A stretch of DNA of 64,000 nucleotides from Beijerinckia sp. 28-YEA-48. Lineage in GTDB: Bacteria > Pseudomonadota > Alphaproteobacteria > Rhizobiales > Beijerinckiaceae. The notes beneath the pieces were generated by a model that saw nothing but the letters and a program-made list of their open reading frames with translations, had not been told where the DNA came from and did no database searches. The position numbers and the translations under genes are program-made. Below, in pieces: positions 1 through 8,191 of this stretch; positions within the stretch are counted from its first letter, which is position 1; the number at the start of each line of letters is the position of its first letter. The DNA is taken from NCBI RefSeq assembly GCF_900104955.1, contig NZ_FNSI01000001.1, positions 344,001 to 408,000 on the forward strand, given 5' to 3'.

Positions 1-78
1 GCATCGCCGGTCTGATTTTCTCTCGAAGCGCGGAGCGTTGATCGCTCGTCTACGTGCAACTCAATTTCGAGGTCTCAT

Positions 79-1140
79 ATGCCCAGATTTTTTCGTAAGT
101 CGTTTGGTTTGGCGTTCATCGCCGCCATCGTTTCTATCATCTCGGTCAAAGCGGAAACGCTGCCTTCCGTTATTCGTCTGGCGGGGCCGGGGAATGCCGC
201 TGGCCAGCCCTATGGCACCAATGTTCTCGGTGTCGTGCGCGCTAAGAAAGTCTTGGAAGAAGAGTTTAAGGCTGACGGCGTGAATATCGAATGGCAGTTT
301 CCGCGCGGAACGGGACCAGCCATCAACGAGGCCTTCGCCAATGGCCAGCTTGATTTCGCGACTTACGGCAGCCTGCCCAGTATCGTTGGGCGTGGAGCGG
401 GCCTGCGGACCAAGGCGATCGGCTCTTACGGTGTCGCACCGGTCTACGTGGTGGCGCGCAAGGATACGCCGATCGCGGGCATAGCCGATCTCAAGGATAA
501 GAAAATTTCCCTGCAGCGCGGTACAATCTTTGAGTGGTCGCTCAACCGCATTCTGTCGACGACGAGCTTGAAGGAACGTGATTTGCAGATCTTTGATTTG
601 CAGACCGCCGATCAAGTGTCGGCTTTCACCGCCGGCTATATCGACGCGGTCGTCGGTAACAACACCGTTCTCGATCTGGTCGATCGGGGGCTTGGCAAAG
701 TGATCTATTCGACCAAGGGTACGCGGGATCCTGGTACGAGCTTCGGTGTCTTCACGGTCAGCGAGGATTTCGCCAAGAAATATCCTGAGACGACCCAGCG
801 TGTCGTTACAGCCTTCACACGCGCGGCGCGTTTCGCTTCCGACGATGCCAATCGTAATGAGCTTTACGATATCTGGGCTCTCACTGGCACGCCGCGCGCG
901 GCTTTCGTCAAAGACTACGGCGGAGACGATCTGCGCGAGCGCCTCAACCCGCTGCTAGATGAATATTTCGTCTCTAGCGTCAAGGACGGCGTTGATTTCA
1001 CGCTCGGTGCCAAACTGGTGCGCAAGGGCTTCAAGCCGGAAGATTGGATCGATCGCTCCTATCTTGACAAGGCCATCAAGCAGCTTGGTTACGAAGGCTT
1101 CTGGTCGGCTTATGACGCGAACGGCAAACCGGCGAGCTGA
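79..1140 (+). CDS. ABC transporter substrate-binding protein (NitT/TauT type)
   Basis: Periplasmic solute-binding protein of 353 aa, expected to deliver an organic anion such as a sulfonate or carboxylate to the permeases encoded just downstream. A signal peptide covers about residues 1-25, ending VKA before the mature Glu. The body has the SsuA/NrtA-like two-lobed pattern, with ADLKDKKISLQRGT marking the usual hinge segment. ATG at 79 is preceded by GAGG at a good distance. It heads a four-gene operon with two permeases and an ATPase. The substrate cannot be read from sequence, but the neighbouring Rieske oxygenase makes an aromatic or sulfonated aromatic acid plausible (inference). Confidence 0.88.
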   Translation: MPRFFRKSFGLAFIAAIVSIISVKAETLPSVIRLAGPGNAAGQPYGTNVLGVVRAKKVLEEEFKADGVNIEWQFPRGTGPAINEAFANGQLDFATYGSLPSIVGRGAGLRTKAIGSYGVAPVYVVARKDTPIAGIADLKDKKISLQRGTIFEWSLNRILSTTSLKERDLQIFDLQTADQVSAFTAGYIDAVVGNNTVLDLVDRGLGKVIYSTKGTRDPGTSFGVFTVSEDFAKKYPETTQRVVTAFTRAARFASDDANRNELYDIWALTGTPRAAFVKDYGGDDLRERLNPLLDEYFVSSVKDGVDFTLGAKLVRKGFKPEDWIDRSYLDKAIKQLGYEGFWSAYDANGKPAS

Positions 1141-1182
1141 TCTCGCCTCGCGGCTGAACCCCTGTATCGATCAAGGTGTGAC

Positions 1183-2046
1183 ATGACTATCTTTGCCGAA
1201 GCCGGCCGTCGTCGACCTTCCTCCTCGTTTCAGTTTTCTGGGCGTGATGGCTTTGCTGCCGTCGGCGCAATCTATCGCCGTAGTCGTTGGCTCGGCGCTG
1301 TGGCTGTCGGGTTGGTTGTGCCCATCGCCATCCTGGCGCTCTGGTCGCTTGCTGTTCGGCTCGAACTGTTGGCACCGCAGATCCTGCCGGCACCATCTCT
1401 GGTCTGGACGACTCTGAGTGAGTTCCTGATTAGTGGTGATCTGCCTTATGAACTCGGGGTGAGCATGCTGCGTCTGGCCGCCGGCATTGCTATCGGCGCT
1501 GGTCTTGGGCTTGCGACAGGTGTTGCTCTGGGGCTCTCGCATCAAGCGGATGACTATCTTGGTGCCTCGGTGCGAGCCGTTTTTCTGGTGCCATCGCTCG
1601 GCTGGCTGCCGTTTTTCATGCTGATGTTCGGCATTGATGAAACATTGAAAGTGGTCCTCATTGCCAAGACATGCTTCCTGCCATTGATGGTTGGGCCCTA
1701 TCACGCCATTAGGACGATGCCGTCGAAATATGATGATATCGCCCGCTGCCTGGAGCTCAAGCGCACCGACTATCTCCGCAAAATTCTTTTGCCGGCTCTG
1801 CTGCCCTCGATCGCCACGGGCTTGCGTCAGGCGGTGAGCAAGGGCTGGAAGGTACTAATCCTGGTCGAAATGATCTCGTCCGCCGCTGGCATCGGCTATC
1901 TGATGATGTGGGGCCGTAAATCTTTTCAGCTCGACGTGGTCTTCGCCACCATCCTCGTCATCGGCCTCGTTGGCTTGTTGTTTGATCGGGGCATCCTTTG
2001 GTTCGAACGGCGCACGGCCCAATGGTCGTTGCACGCGGCGGCGTGA
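1183..2046 (+). CDS. ABC transporter permease (NitT/TauT type)
   Basis: Inner-membrane permease of 287 aa, one half of the channel for the operon's transporter. A charged N-terminal stretch of about 40 residues precedes six or so hydrophobic segments. The cytoplasmic EAA-type loop that docks on the ATPase is visible around YDDIARCLELKRTDYLRK, followed by a proline-rich coupling segment. It starts 42 bases after the binding protein and ends just before the second permease, as in a single transcript. Similar to SsuC/TauC-family permeases; substrate unknown. Confidence 0.88.
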   Translation: MTIFAEAGRRRPSSSFQFSGRDGFAAVGAIYRRSRWLGAVAVGLVVPIAILALWSLAVRLELLAPQILPAPSLVWTTLSEFLISGDLPYELGVSMLRLAAGIAIGAGLGLATGVALGLSHQADDYLGASVRAVFLVPSLGWLPFFMLMFGIDETLKVVLIAKTCFLPLMVGPYHAIRTMPSKYDDIARCLELKRTDYLRKILLPALLPSIATGLRQAVSKGWKVLILVEMISSAAGIGYLMMWGRKSFQLDVVFATILVIGLVGLLFDRGILWFERRTAQWSLHAAA

Positions 2047-2050
2047 AATC

Positions 2051-2845
2051 ATGGCCACGCAGCAGTCCAGCCTGACATCTTGGTCCTGGCGTCCGCTTGT
2101 TGTGCCGCTGGCGCTGGTCGCGGTCTGGGGCGCTTATAGCCTGGTGCGCGGAGCCGGCGATACGGGGACATTCACCTCACCTGAAGCATTCGCCTCGGCG
2201 GTGGTGAAAGACACGGCGAGCGGCTTCTTGCCGGCAGCGATCGCCGCGACTTTGGCACGCGCCATCACTGGCTTTCTTGTCGGGGCCGGTGCCGGGCTTG
2301 CGGTCGGTTTGGCCATCGGGCTTTGGCGCCCGGTTGATCGCCTGCTGTCGCCGACCATCGACAGTGTTCGTCAGGTGGCGCTCTTCGCCTGGATTCCGCT
2401 GCTCAGCGCCTGGCTCGGCAATGGCGAAGCGATGAAAGTGACGTTGATCTCGCTCGGTGCGTTTTTTCCGGTGGTGCTTGCCACGGCTGTCGCCTGCGCT
2501 AACGTCAGCCGGCACTATCTGGAGGTGGGGCAGGTTCTGGAATTGTCGCGCCGCCAGGAAGTGCGCAAGATCATTTTGCCTGCCGCCGCGCCAGCCATCA
2601 TTACCGGCCTTGAGCTGGGTCTCAATATCGCCTGGCTTGGGACGATCGGCGCCGAATATCTGATTGGCACCGGCTATATCAACGGCATGGGCGATGGGCT
2701 TGGCGCCTATCTGGCACAGGCGCGCGAATACGCCCGCATGGATCGTATTCTCATCGGCGTGATCTCGCTGGCGCTGGTCGGGTTGGCGCTTGATCGTCTC
2801 GTCTCGTGGTCATCAAGAAAGGTTTTCCCGTGGCATCGGCAGTAA
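2051..2845 (+). CDS. ABC transporter permease (NitT/TauT type), second subunit
   Basis: Second inner-membrane permease of the operon, 264 aa from the ATG at 2051. A longer in-frame reading from 1970 would overlap the first permease and adds no recognisable domain, so the 2051 start is preferred; it lies 4 bases after the preceding stop. Hydrophobic segments surround an EAA loop near YLEVGQVLELSRRQE. Having two distinct permeases suggests a heterodimeric channel, which is less common in this family than a homodimer. The 3' end overlaps the ATPase gene by 16 bases. Confidence 0.87.
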   Translation: MATQQSSLTSWSWRPLVVPLALVAVWGAYSLVRGAGDTGTFTSPEAFASAVVKDTASGFLPAAIAATLARAITGFLVGAGAGLAVGLAIGLWRPVDRLLSPTIDSVRQVALFAWIPLLSAWLGNGEAMKVTLISLGAFFPVVLATAVACANVSRHYLEVGQVLELSRRQEVRKIILPAAAPAIITGLELGLNIAWLGTIGAEYLIGTGYINGMGDGLGAYLAQAREYARMDRILIGVISLALVGLALDRLVSWSSRKVFPWHRQ

Positions 2846-3600
2846 CCATTGGCGCGGCGGAAGCAGGCGTCGAGATTCATCAACTCTCGAAATGGTTCGC
2901 GGTGGATGATCATCGCGTGCAGGCGCTCGACCGGGTATCTCTCACTGTCGAGGACGGTGAGTTTCTGACTTTGCTCGGCCCAAGCGGCTGCGGCAAGTCC
3001 ACATTGCTGCGCATGCTGGCGGCCCTTGATGTGCCTGATGAAGGGGATGTGGCCGTTTACGGCGCGCGGGTGGAACGCCCGTCGCTGTCGCGCGGCATCG
3101 TCTTCCAGGATCATCGGCTTTTGCCTTGGCTCACCGTGCGTGAGAACATCGGGCTCAGTCTGCATAAGTCCGGCCTGTCGCCGCAGGAGCAGGACGCGCG
3201 CGTTTCCGAACTCATTGCGCTGGTCGGGCTCACGGGGTTCGACAGGGCCAAGCCCTATCAACTTTCTGGCGGGATGTCGCAACGCGCGGCGATTGCCCGG
3301 GCTTTGGCGCCACGCCCGCGCATTCTGCTGCTCGACGAACCGCTCGGGGCGCTCGATTCCCTCACACGCACGCGCCTGCAGAATGAGTTGGTGCGGTTGT
3401 GGGAGACGGAAGGCATCACCATCGTCATGGTGACCCATGACGTGGAGGAGGCGGTCTATCTCTCCAGTCGGGTAGTGGTGATGGAGCCACGTCCGGGGCG
3501 TATCCAGTCGATTGTCGATATCGATCTGCCACGCCCGCGCAAGCGCACCGACGTGCGTCTCGTGACGCTGCGCGAGCAGATTTTGGCGAGCCTCGAATGA
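2830..3600 (+). CDS. ABC transporter ATP-binding protein
   Basis: Cytoplasmic ATPase that energises the two upstream permeases. Walker A is GPSGCGKST, the signature is LSGGMSQRAAIARAL, Walker B is ILLLDEP and the switch histidine lies in VTHDVEEA. The GTG at 2830 is chosen as start because AGAAAGG lies at Shine-Dalgarno distance; the ATG at 2806 in the same frame has no such site. This gives 256 aa, usual for SsuB/TauB-like ATPases. It overlaps the second permease by 16 bases, so translation is probably coupled. Confidence 0.9.
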   Translation: MASAVTIGAAEAGVEIHQLSKWFAVDDHRVQALDRVSLTVEDGEFLTLLGPSGCGKSTLLRMLAALDVPDEGDVAVYGARVERPSLSRGIVFQDHRLLPWLTVRENIGLSLHKSGLSPQEQDARVSELIALVGLTGFDRAKPYQLSGGMSQRAAIARALAPRPRILLLDEPLGALDSLTRTRLQNELVRLWETEGITIVMVTHDVEEAVYLSSRVVVMEPRPGRIQSIVDIDLPRPRKRTDVRLVTLREQILASLE

Positions 3601-3908
3601 CAATACCGGAGCTGCTGCATCGCCTGAGCGACGTGGTGAAGATCTGGTATGACAGGCAAGCGTTGCAGGCCGATTGGGAATTGGAGCGTCAGATCCGGCT
3701 GGCGTTTCCCGAAGATGCGGCCGACATGGTCGCATCGCCTTTTGGTTCCTCGGCGGCGCGGGCGATCAGAGGCTTGTGGCCGCGCGCCGATCTCGCCCAG
3801 GCGGATATTACTCCGCAGCAACAGCGGTCGGCTGCACCTGTTCCTGCGCCGCCAGCCGGCTCAACACCTGACGCATCATCAGACCAGGCCGATCGCTGCG
3901 GAAGCTGA
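3597..3908 (+). CDS. Small unrecognised protein overlapping the convergent Rieske gene
   Basis: Reading frame of 103 codons whose ATG overlaps the ATPase stop (ATGA), typical of an operon's last gene. The first 70 residues look protein-like, with amphipathic MTIPELLHRLSDVVKIWYD and a charged middle. The remaining part is Pro/Ala/Ser-rich and reads through about 100 bases of the opposite-strand Rieske gene. No family is recognised. The N-terminal part may be a real accessory protein of the transporter operon, with the tail being read-through; it could also be spurious. Confidence 0.4.
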   Translation: MTIPELLHRLSDVVKIWYDRQALQADWELERQIRLAFPEDAADMVASPFGSSAARAIRGLWPRADLAQADITPQQQRSAAPVPAPPAGSTPDASSDQADRCGS

Positions 3909-4893
3909 ACTCGCGATAGTCATCGCTCTCTGTGGTGACGATCTCGGAGATCCAACCCAGGGCGTCGACGTCTTCGACATAGGCCGCATGGGAGGCCTCG
4001 TAGAGGAATTTGCTGGCCGCTTCGTCGTCGAGGCCGAAGTCACGACTGTTGAACCACCAATAATGCAGGGTGTTCTGCGTCTCCGGCGTGAAGACGTGCA
4101 GAATGTTGACGCGGAATTCCTCACGTTCATTGGCGACGGGTTCGGACACGGTGATCTTGGCCAGTGCCAAATGACCGGCTGGGCCAAAGAACGAGGCTTC
4201 TGACAAACGATCGACCATGCGGCCTTCGAGCTTCATGGGCGTGCCGTAAATGCCGGGGGGGAGCGAGTTCTTCAGCTCTCGGCGCAGGGAGACGCTGTCG
4301 CCGTTCTGGCTGACTTCCAAAGGCGAGGTCGCCCATTCTGGTGTGCCGACGGAACCTGCATGCAGGAAGGTGAAATGGGTTTGGTCGAGCAGGTTCTCAT
4401 GCATGGCGACATAGTTGGAGCGCATGCTGAACGAACCGGAGACCGTCTTCCAATTGGGATCCGAGAGGAAGCTGAAATCGGGGATCAACGCGGGATCGGC
4501 CTTTTCGGCATCGCCCATCCAGATCCAGACCAGCGGCGCTGTTTCAATGACCGGAAAGTGCCGGATCTTGATGTTGGCGCCGGCACTGGGGGCGCTTGGC
4601 ACATGCAGGCAACGGCCGCTGCCATCATAGGTAATGCCGTGGTAGCCGCAGACGATCGTGTCGTCTTCGAGCCGGCTCTTTGATAACGGGAAAGACCGGT
4701 GCGGGCAGCGATCATGCAGGGCCGAGATCGAGCCGTCGCGCTTACGGAACAGCACCACGCGGGTCTCAAGCAAGGTGCGCGGCAGCAGATCGCGTCCGGT
4801 CTCACTCGATAGGCCTGCGATGTACCAGGCGTTGCGGATGAGTGGGGTGGTGTGATCGGCGTGCTGACGTTGCGGGGCTGTCGTGCTGATCAT
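3808..4893 (-). CDS. Rieske aromatic oxygenase, VanA-like
   Basis: Terminal oxygenase component of 361 aa that would hydroxylate or O-demethylate an aromatic acid using electrons from a separate reductase. The Rieske [2Fe-2S] ligands are Cys63-x-His65 and Cys82-x2-His85. The mononuclear iron site fits N167-x2-D170-x2-H173-x4-H178. ATG at 4893 has GAGGGAG upstream. No reductase gene is adjacent, so electrons must come from elsewhere. It is transcribed divergently from a GntR regulator across a region full of TTGGGATCCCAA boxes and converges on an ABC transporter operon, suggesting uptake and breakdown of one substrate. VanA similarity is from overall pattern; the substrate is not known. Confidence 0.88.
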   Translation of the reverse strand: MISTTAPQRQHADHTTPLIRNAWYIAGLSSETGRDLLPRTLLETRVVLFRKRDGSISALHDRCPHRSFPLSKSRLEDDTIVCGYHGITYDGSGRCLHVPSAPSAGANIKIRHFPVIETAPLVWIWMGDAEKADPALIPDFSFLSDPNWKTVSGSFSMRSNYVAMHENLLDQTHFTFLHAGSVGTPEWATSPLEVSQNGDSVSLRRELKNSLPPGIYGTPMKLEGRMVDRLSEASFFGPAGHLALAKITVSEPVANEREEFRVNILHVFTPETQNTLHYWWFNSRDFGLDDEAASKFLYEASHAAYVEDVDALGWISEIVTTESDDYREFSFRSDRPGLMMRQVLSRLAAQEQVQPTAVAAE

Positions 4894-4916
4894 GATCGGG
4901 CTCCCTCGTTGTGCAG

Positions 4917-5125
4917 TTGGGATCCCAATTAGATTGAATTTGGGATCCCGTCAATGCGATTTATTCGCTTTAAAGGCGGAGTTTTCCAATTTTTGTATCC
5001 CAAATCGCGCGCCGAGATGACGGTAGGTCGGTTTTCCTTGGTCCTTTCTGTAAGTTACGGTATCCAGTACAGCCATGCTGTTGTCCGCCTTCGGAGTGGG
5101 AAGCATGCTCGGGATCCAATTCGAG
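4917..5125. promoter_or_regulatory. Repeated TTGGGATCCCAA operators between Rieske gene and GntR regulator
   Basis: The divergent intergenic region holds a perfect 12-base palindrome TTGGGATCCCAA at 4917-4928, a near copy TTGGGATCCCG at 4940-4950, a copy TTGTATCCCAAA at 4993-5004 and a weaker GGGATCCAA at 5111-5119. The first two are 23 bases apart and sit just upstream of the Rieske start. Such clustered dyads between a catabolic gene and its FCD-type regulator are most simply read as binding sites of that regulator (inference). Confidence 0.6.
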
Positions 5126-5130
5126 GGCCT

Positions 5131-5895
5131 ATGAAGCAGGAAGCAGATGTTTTGCAGCGGCTGCGGGACATGATCTTGCAGGGCGATCTGGCGCCGGGCC
5201 AACGGGTGCCGGAAGCGCATGTCGCGGCGCTCCTAGGTCTCTCGCGGACGCCGGTGCGCCAGGCGTTGCCGGTGCTGGCCAAGGAAGGCTTGCTGGTAGC
5301 CGCGGGCGCGCGCGGCTTTGCCGTGCGGGCGTTCACCAAGGCCGAGATCGCGGAAGGGGTCAACGTCCGTGGTTTGCTGGAGGGCTATGCGGCCCATGCG
5401 CTGGCGCAGCGCGGTGTCGATGCTGACACGTTGGCGCATCTGCAAGTTCTGCTAGCGCAGGGCGATGCGATCTTTGCCAAGCGTCACTTGGTGGCGGCGG
5501 ACGAGCGCGCTTATGGCGAGATGAATCGGGCATTCCATGATGCGATTGTCGATGCGGCCCATCTGTCCATCGTCAAAGGACTGCTTGAGACGTTGAACCG
5601 CATCCCCTTCGCTTCACCTGAGATGATCGCCTTCGATCGGCTCGGTCTTGATGAAATGTATGACGCGCTTTGGTATTCCCATCGCCAACATCATCAGATC
5701 GTCGATGCGATTGTGGCCGGGGAAGGGGCGCGGGCGGAAAACTTGTTCCGCGAACATGTCTACAATCAGATGTACAGCATGTCCTTGCGTGGCACGGACA
5801 ATCGTCGTTCGCCAATCGCGCGGCTTGAACCGCAAGAGGTGGTCGAGAAGCGTGCGCGACGGCCGCGTAAGAGCAAAGCGCAAGAGCCGCTCTAG
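5131..5895 (+). CDS. GntR-family transcriptional regulator with FCD domain
   Basis: DNA-binding regulator of 254 aa. The winged helix-turn-helix is near the N-terminus (LRDMILQGDLAPGQRVPEAH, then ALLGLSRTPVRQAL), followed by an alpha-helical FCD ligand-binding domain with the expected histidine-bearing metal site (NRAFHDAIV and later HHQIVDAI). The ATG at 5131 begins the usual GntR pattern; in-frame upstream codons from 4954 run through the operator region and are rejected. The tail is basic. It is divergent from the Rieske oxygenase and probably represses it until an aromatic inducer binds. Confidence 0.88.
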   Translation: MKQEADVLQRLRDMILQGDLAPGQRVPEAHVAALLGLSRTPVRQALPVLAKEGLLVAAGARGFAVRAFTKAEIAEGVNVRGLLEGYAAHALAQRGVDADTLAHLQVLLAQGDAIFAKRHLVAADERAYGEMNRAFHDAIVDAAHLSIVKGLLETLNRIPFASPEMIAFDRLGLDEMYDALWYSHRQHHQIVDAIVAGEGARAENLFREHVYNQMYSMSLRGTDNRRSPIARLEPQEVVEKRARRPRKSKAQEPL

Positions 5896-6035
5896 CTATC
5901 TCCCGCCCCGGTAGAATTACCGATGTGTTTTTTAAGCGCGTTGGATCGTGATACCTTGCACATTGGATGACGTAATTCAGTCGTCACAATTCCCCGGCAT
6001 GTGCCGATGATCGACCACGAAAAAGGGGAAGTGCC

Positions 6036-6896
6036 ATGCTGAAAGCTATTTTGACCAGCGCCATTATTCTTGTCGGAACGTTTGCCGCCGGCGCGCAGAC
6101 CATCGATAACAGCGCGCTCGACAGTCCTGACTTCCGCAAGCACGCGCGTACATTCGGCCTCGTCTATACCCTACCGGAAGCGGTCAATGAAAAGCTTGCC
6201 TCGACGATCGGCGGTATGCTGCGTGAGGATCTGCTGAATGCCGGTTTGTCGACCGAAGCGCAGATGTTCAACATTCCCCATGTCACCGTCGTCCACATCC
6301 ACAATGCGGATCCGACGACGCCGGAGAAAATGCTGAAAGCCCTGCCGGCCTTGCCGGGCCGGCTCGATGTGACATTGAAGACTTTCTATACAACCGAGGC
6401 GGCAAAAGACGCTGGCCGGCCCTGGTGGCTTGATCTGGGAATCGTCAAGGAAGGCCAGGACTACGAGAAGATGATGGCCTTCAGCGTCACCGCCACGGCG
6501 GCCCTGGCGCCGCTGCGTGACGGCCCGCTGCCGCGCGTCACGGGTCCTGTCTATGCCAAGATGGGTGAGGCCGCGAAGAACCTCGTTAAAACCATGGGCG
6601 TGAGTGGCGTTAATATCATTCAGGACGGCAAGGCGACGACGTCGCACAATCCGCATAACACCCTCGTCTACAGCATGGCGCCCTTCACGCCTGCTATTCA
6701 GGCGGCGATGAACGAGACCGCGAAGAACTTCAATCAGGTTCTGCCTGACGGCATCAAGACCACCTTCCGCACGGTTTCGATCGTTGAACTCGCCTTCGCC
6801 GGAAATGTATTGCGCGAAATCTATCGCATCAATCTGGACGATGGCTCGGTGCTGGAATTGGCGACCGGCAAGGCGATGAAGTTGGCGAACAAGTAA
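6036..6896 (+). CDS. Exported protein with two H-x-T motifs (2H phosphoesterase-like)
   Basis: Protein of 286 aa with a cleavable signal peptide (about residues 1-20, ending AGA before QTID). Two motifs of the form His-x-Thr-hydrophobic occur, H82-V-T-V and H207-N-T-L, about 125 residues apart and each after a proline. This is the arrangement of the 2H phosphoesterase superfamily, whose known members act on cyclic phosphates or RNA ends. An exported member would act in the periplasm. The assignment rests on motif and spacing only; no closer family is recognised. A strong terminator follows. ATG at 6036 has AGGGGAAG upstream. Flanking genes are unrelated in function. Confidence 0.6.
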   Translation: MLKAILTSAIILVGTFAAGAQTIDNSALDSPDFRKHARTFGLVYTLPEAVNEKLASTIGGMLREDLLNAGLSTEAQMFNIPHVTVVHIHNADPTTPEKMLKALPALPGRLDVTLKTFYTTEAAKDAGRPWWLDLGIVKEGQDYEKMMAFSVTATAALAPLRDGPLPRVTGPVYAKMGEAAKNLVKTMGVSGVNIIQDGKATTSHNPHNTLVYSMAPFTPAIQAAMNETAKNFNQVLPDGIKTTFRTVSIVELAFAGNVLREIYRINLDDGSVLELATGKAMKLANK

Positions 6897-6930
6897 CGCT
6901 CATCCTCCTTCAAAGTCTGTTTCAACTATG

Positions 6931-6965
6931 CCGCCGCTTCGCTTGCGAGGCGGCGGTTGCTTTTT
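6931..6965 (+). terminator. Rho-independent terminator
   Basis: CCGCCGCTTCGC pairs with GCGAGGCGGCGG (one G-T wobble) and is followed by TTGCTTTTTG. It closes the transcript of the exported 2H-like protein. Confidence 0.85.
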
Positions 6966-7014
6966 GTCGGTTGCCTCCGCGTCAAAAGTGGAGCTGGCGC
7001 TTGACGCTTATTTT

Positions 7015-7042
7015 ATTGTCTGACAATCTTTTTGTATGACAA
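7015..7042. promoter_or_regulatory. Palindromic operator ATTGTCTGACAAT plus half copy
   Basis: A perfect dyad ATTGTC-T-GACAAT occupies 7015-7027, and a partial copy TTGTATGACAA lies at 7032-7042, about 50 bases before the binding-protein start. A TTGACG hexamer at 7001 may be the -35 box. The dyad matches the TGTM-N-KACA form known for GntR/FadR-type operators. An identical dyad lies in front of the ATPase operon at 11486-11498. Confidence 0.65.
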
Positions 7043-7092
7043 TTTTGGCCGCTGTGGCTGCTGTCAGGTTCGGCTTGCTTGGAGGATTTTCG

Positions 7093-8085
7093 ATGATCGG
7101 TCCGCGTGCTGCCTTTTTGATGTTGGCTGCCTCATTGATATGCAGTGTGCCTCTGCCCAGCCAGGCGCAAGAGCCAACGCTCATTCGCTTCGGGCGACAG
7201 ACCGCTGCGGAAGACAATTTGTGGCTGATGATTGCCAAGCCAGAACTATCGCCAGAAATAAACAAGTCCTACAAAGTGCAATGGACGCAGTTCCGTGCTT
7301 CGGACATGGCGTTCAAGGCTTTTGAGGCCGGACAGGCTGATATCATCACCACCAATGCTAATGCGGCGATCACGGCGGCCACGAAGGGCCTCGACATGAA
7401 GATCATCGCGACGCTGAGCCGTGAATCCAACGCGGCCGCGAAGACCTATTTTCTCGTTCGTAAAGATGGGCCGGCCACGATCGCTGAGATGAAGGGCAAG
7501 AATATCGGCATTATCGGCTATCGCACCGGTGTGGAACTATGGGCACGCCAGGCGCTGAAAACGGGTGGCCTCAACCCTGACAGGGATGTGACCTGGAGCG
7601 TCGTTCCTTTCCCTGCGATGATCGAAGCGATCAGGGCTGGTAAAATCACCACCGGGCCGCTGCCGGAGATTTTTGCGACCAACGAGCTGCGCAAGGACGA
7701 ACTGCGCGTGCTGTTCACCTCAAAAACCGGCGTGCCTTTTGACGAAGACCTTATTGTCGTTCTGGTGCGCAATGACTTTGCCCGCGCGAATCGCAAAGCC
7801 ATTCAAGCCTTCGCGCAGGATCTAATCGCGACGTCCACTTATTACGACTCGCATCTGAAAGAGGCGCGGCAGGCATTGTTGGATGCCAAACTGGTGCCGC
7901 TGCCGCCAGATGTCTATCTGAATATGCGCGAATATGCTCGCGATCCGAAGCTTCTGCCTAATGTCGAGGCCTTGAACAAGCAGCAGGATATTTTGTTCGA
8001 TGCCAGCTTTATAGACCAGAAGCTCGACGTCAACGGGCTGATCGATCGCTCCTACTTCGATGCCGCGACAACGGACGCACGATAA
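7093..8085 (+). CDS. ABC transporter substrate-binding protein (NitT/TauT type)
   Basis: Periplasmic binding protein of 330 aa. The start at 7093 is chosen because GGAGGA lies 8 bases upstream; a longer reading from 7036 would begin in the operator. The signal peptide spans about residues 1-26, ending SQA before QEPT. Segments such as GKNIGIIGYRTGVELWARQALK and the terminal DVNGLIDRSYFD are typical of the SsuA/NMT1-like fold. It is followed by an SDR gene on the same strand. Its permeases and ATPase lie on the opposite strand at 9012-11418 behind the same operator. Substrate unknown. Confidence 0.87.
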   Translation: MIGPRAAFLMLAASLICSVPLPSQAQEPTLIRFGRQTAAEDNLWLMIAKPELSPEINKSYKVQWTQFRASDMAFKAFEAGQADIITTNANAAITAATKGLDMKIIATLSRESNAAAKTYFLVRKDGPATIAEMKGKNIGIIGYRTGVELWARQALKTGGLNPDRDVTWSVVPFPAMIEAIRAGKITTGPLPEIFATNELRKDELRVLFTSKTGVPFDEDLIVVLVRNDFARANRKAIQAFAQDLIATSTYYDSHLKEARQALLDAKLVPLPPDVYLNMREYARDPKLLPNVEALNKQQDILFDASFIDQKLDVNGLIDRSYFDAATTDAR

Positions 8086-8191
8086 GAGGATGAAGTATCT
8101 GCATAGCTGCACGGCGTTTCCGCGAACTGGATGAGATTGTCGATCAACTATAATCTCCGCTCCACACAAGAAATTTTGGAGGAGCGCCGAT

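Noticed and set aside
2707-3735. 342-codon frame antisense to the ABC ATPase
   Set aside because: All ABC motifs are on the forward strand; the reverse frame has no recognisable family.
4452-4461. TTGGGATCC inside the Rieske gene
   Set aside because: Looks like half of the operator box but encodes conserved protein sequence; a chance match is likely.
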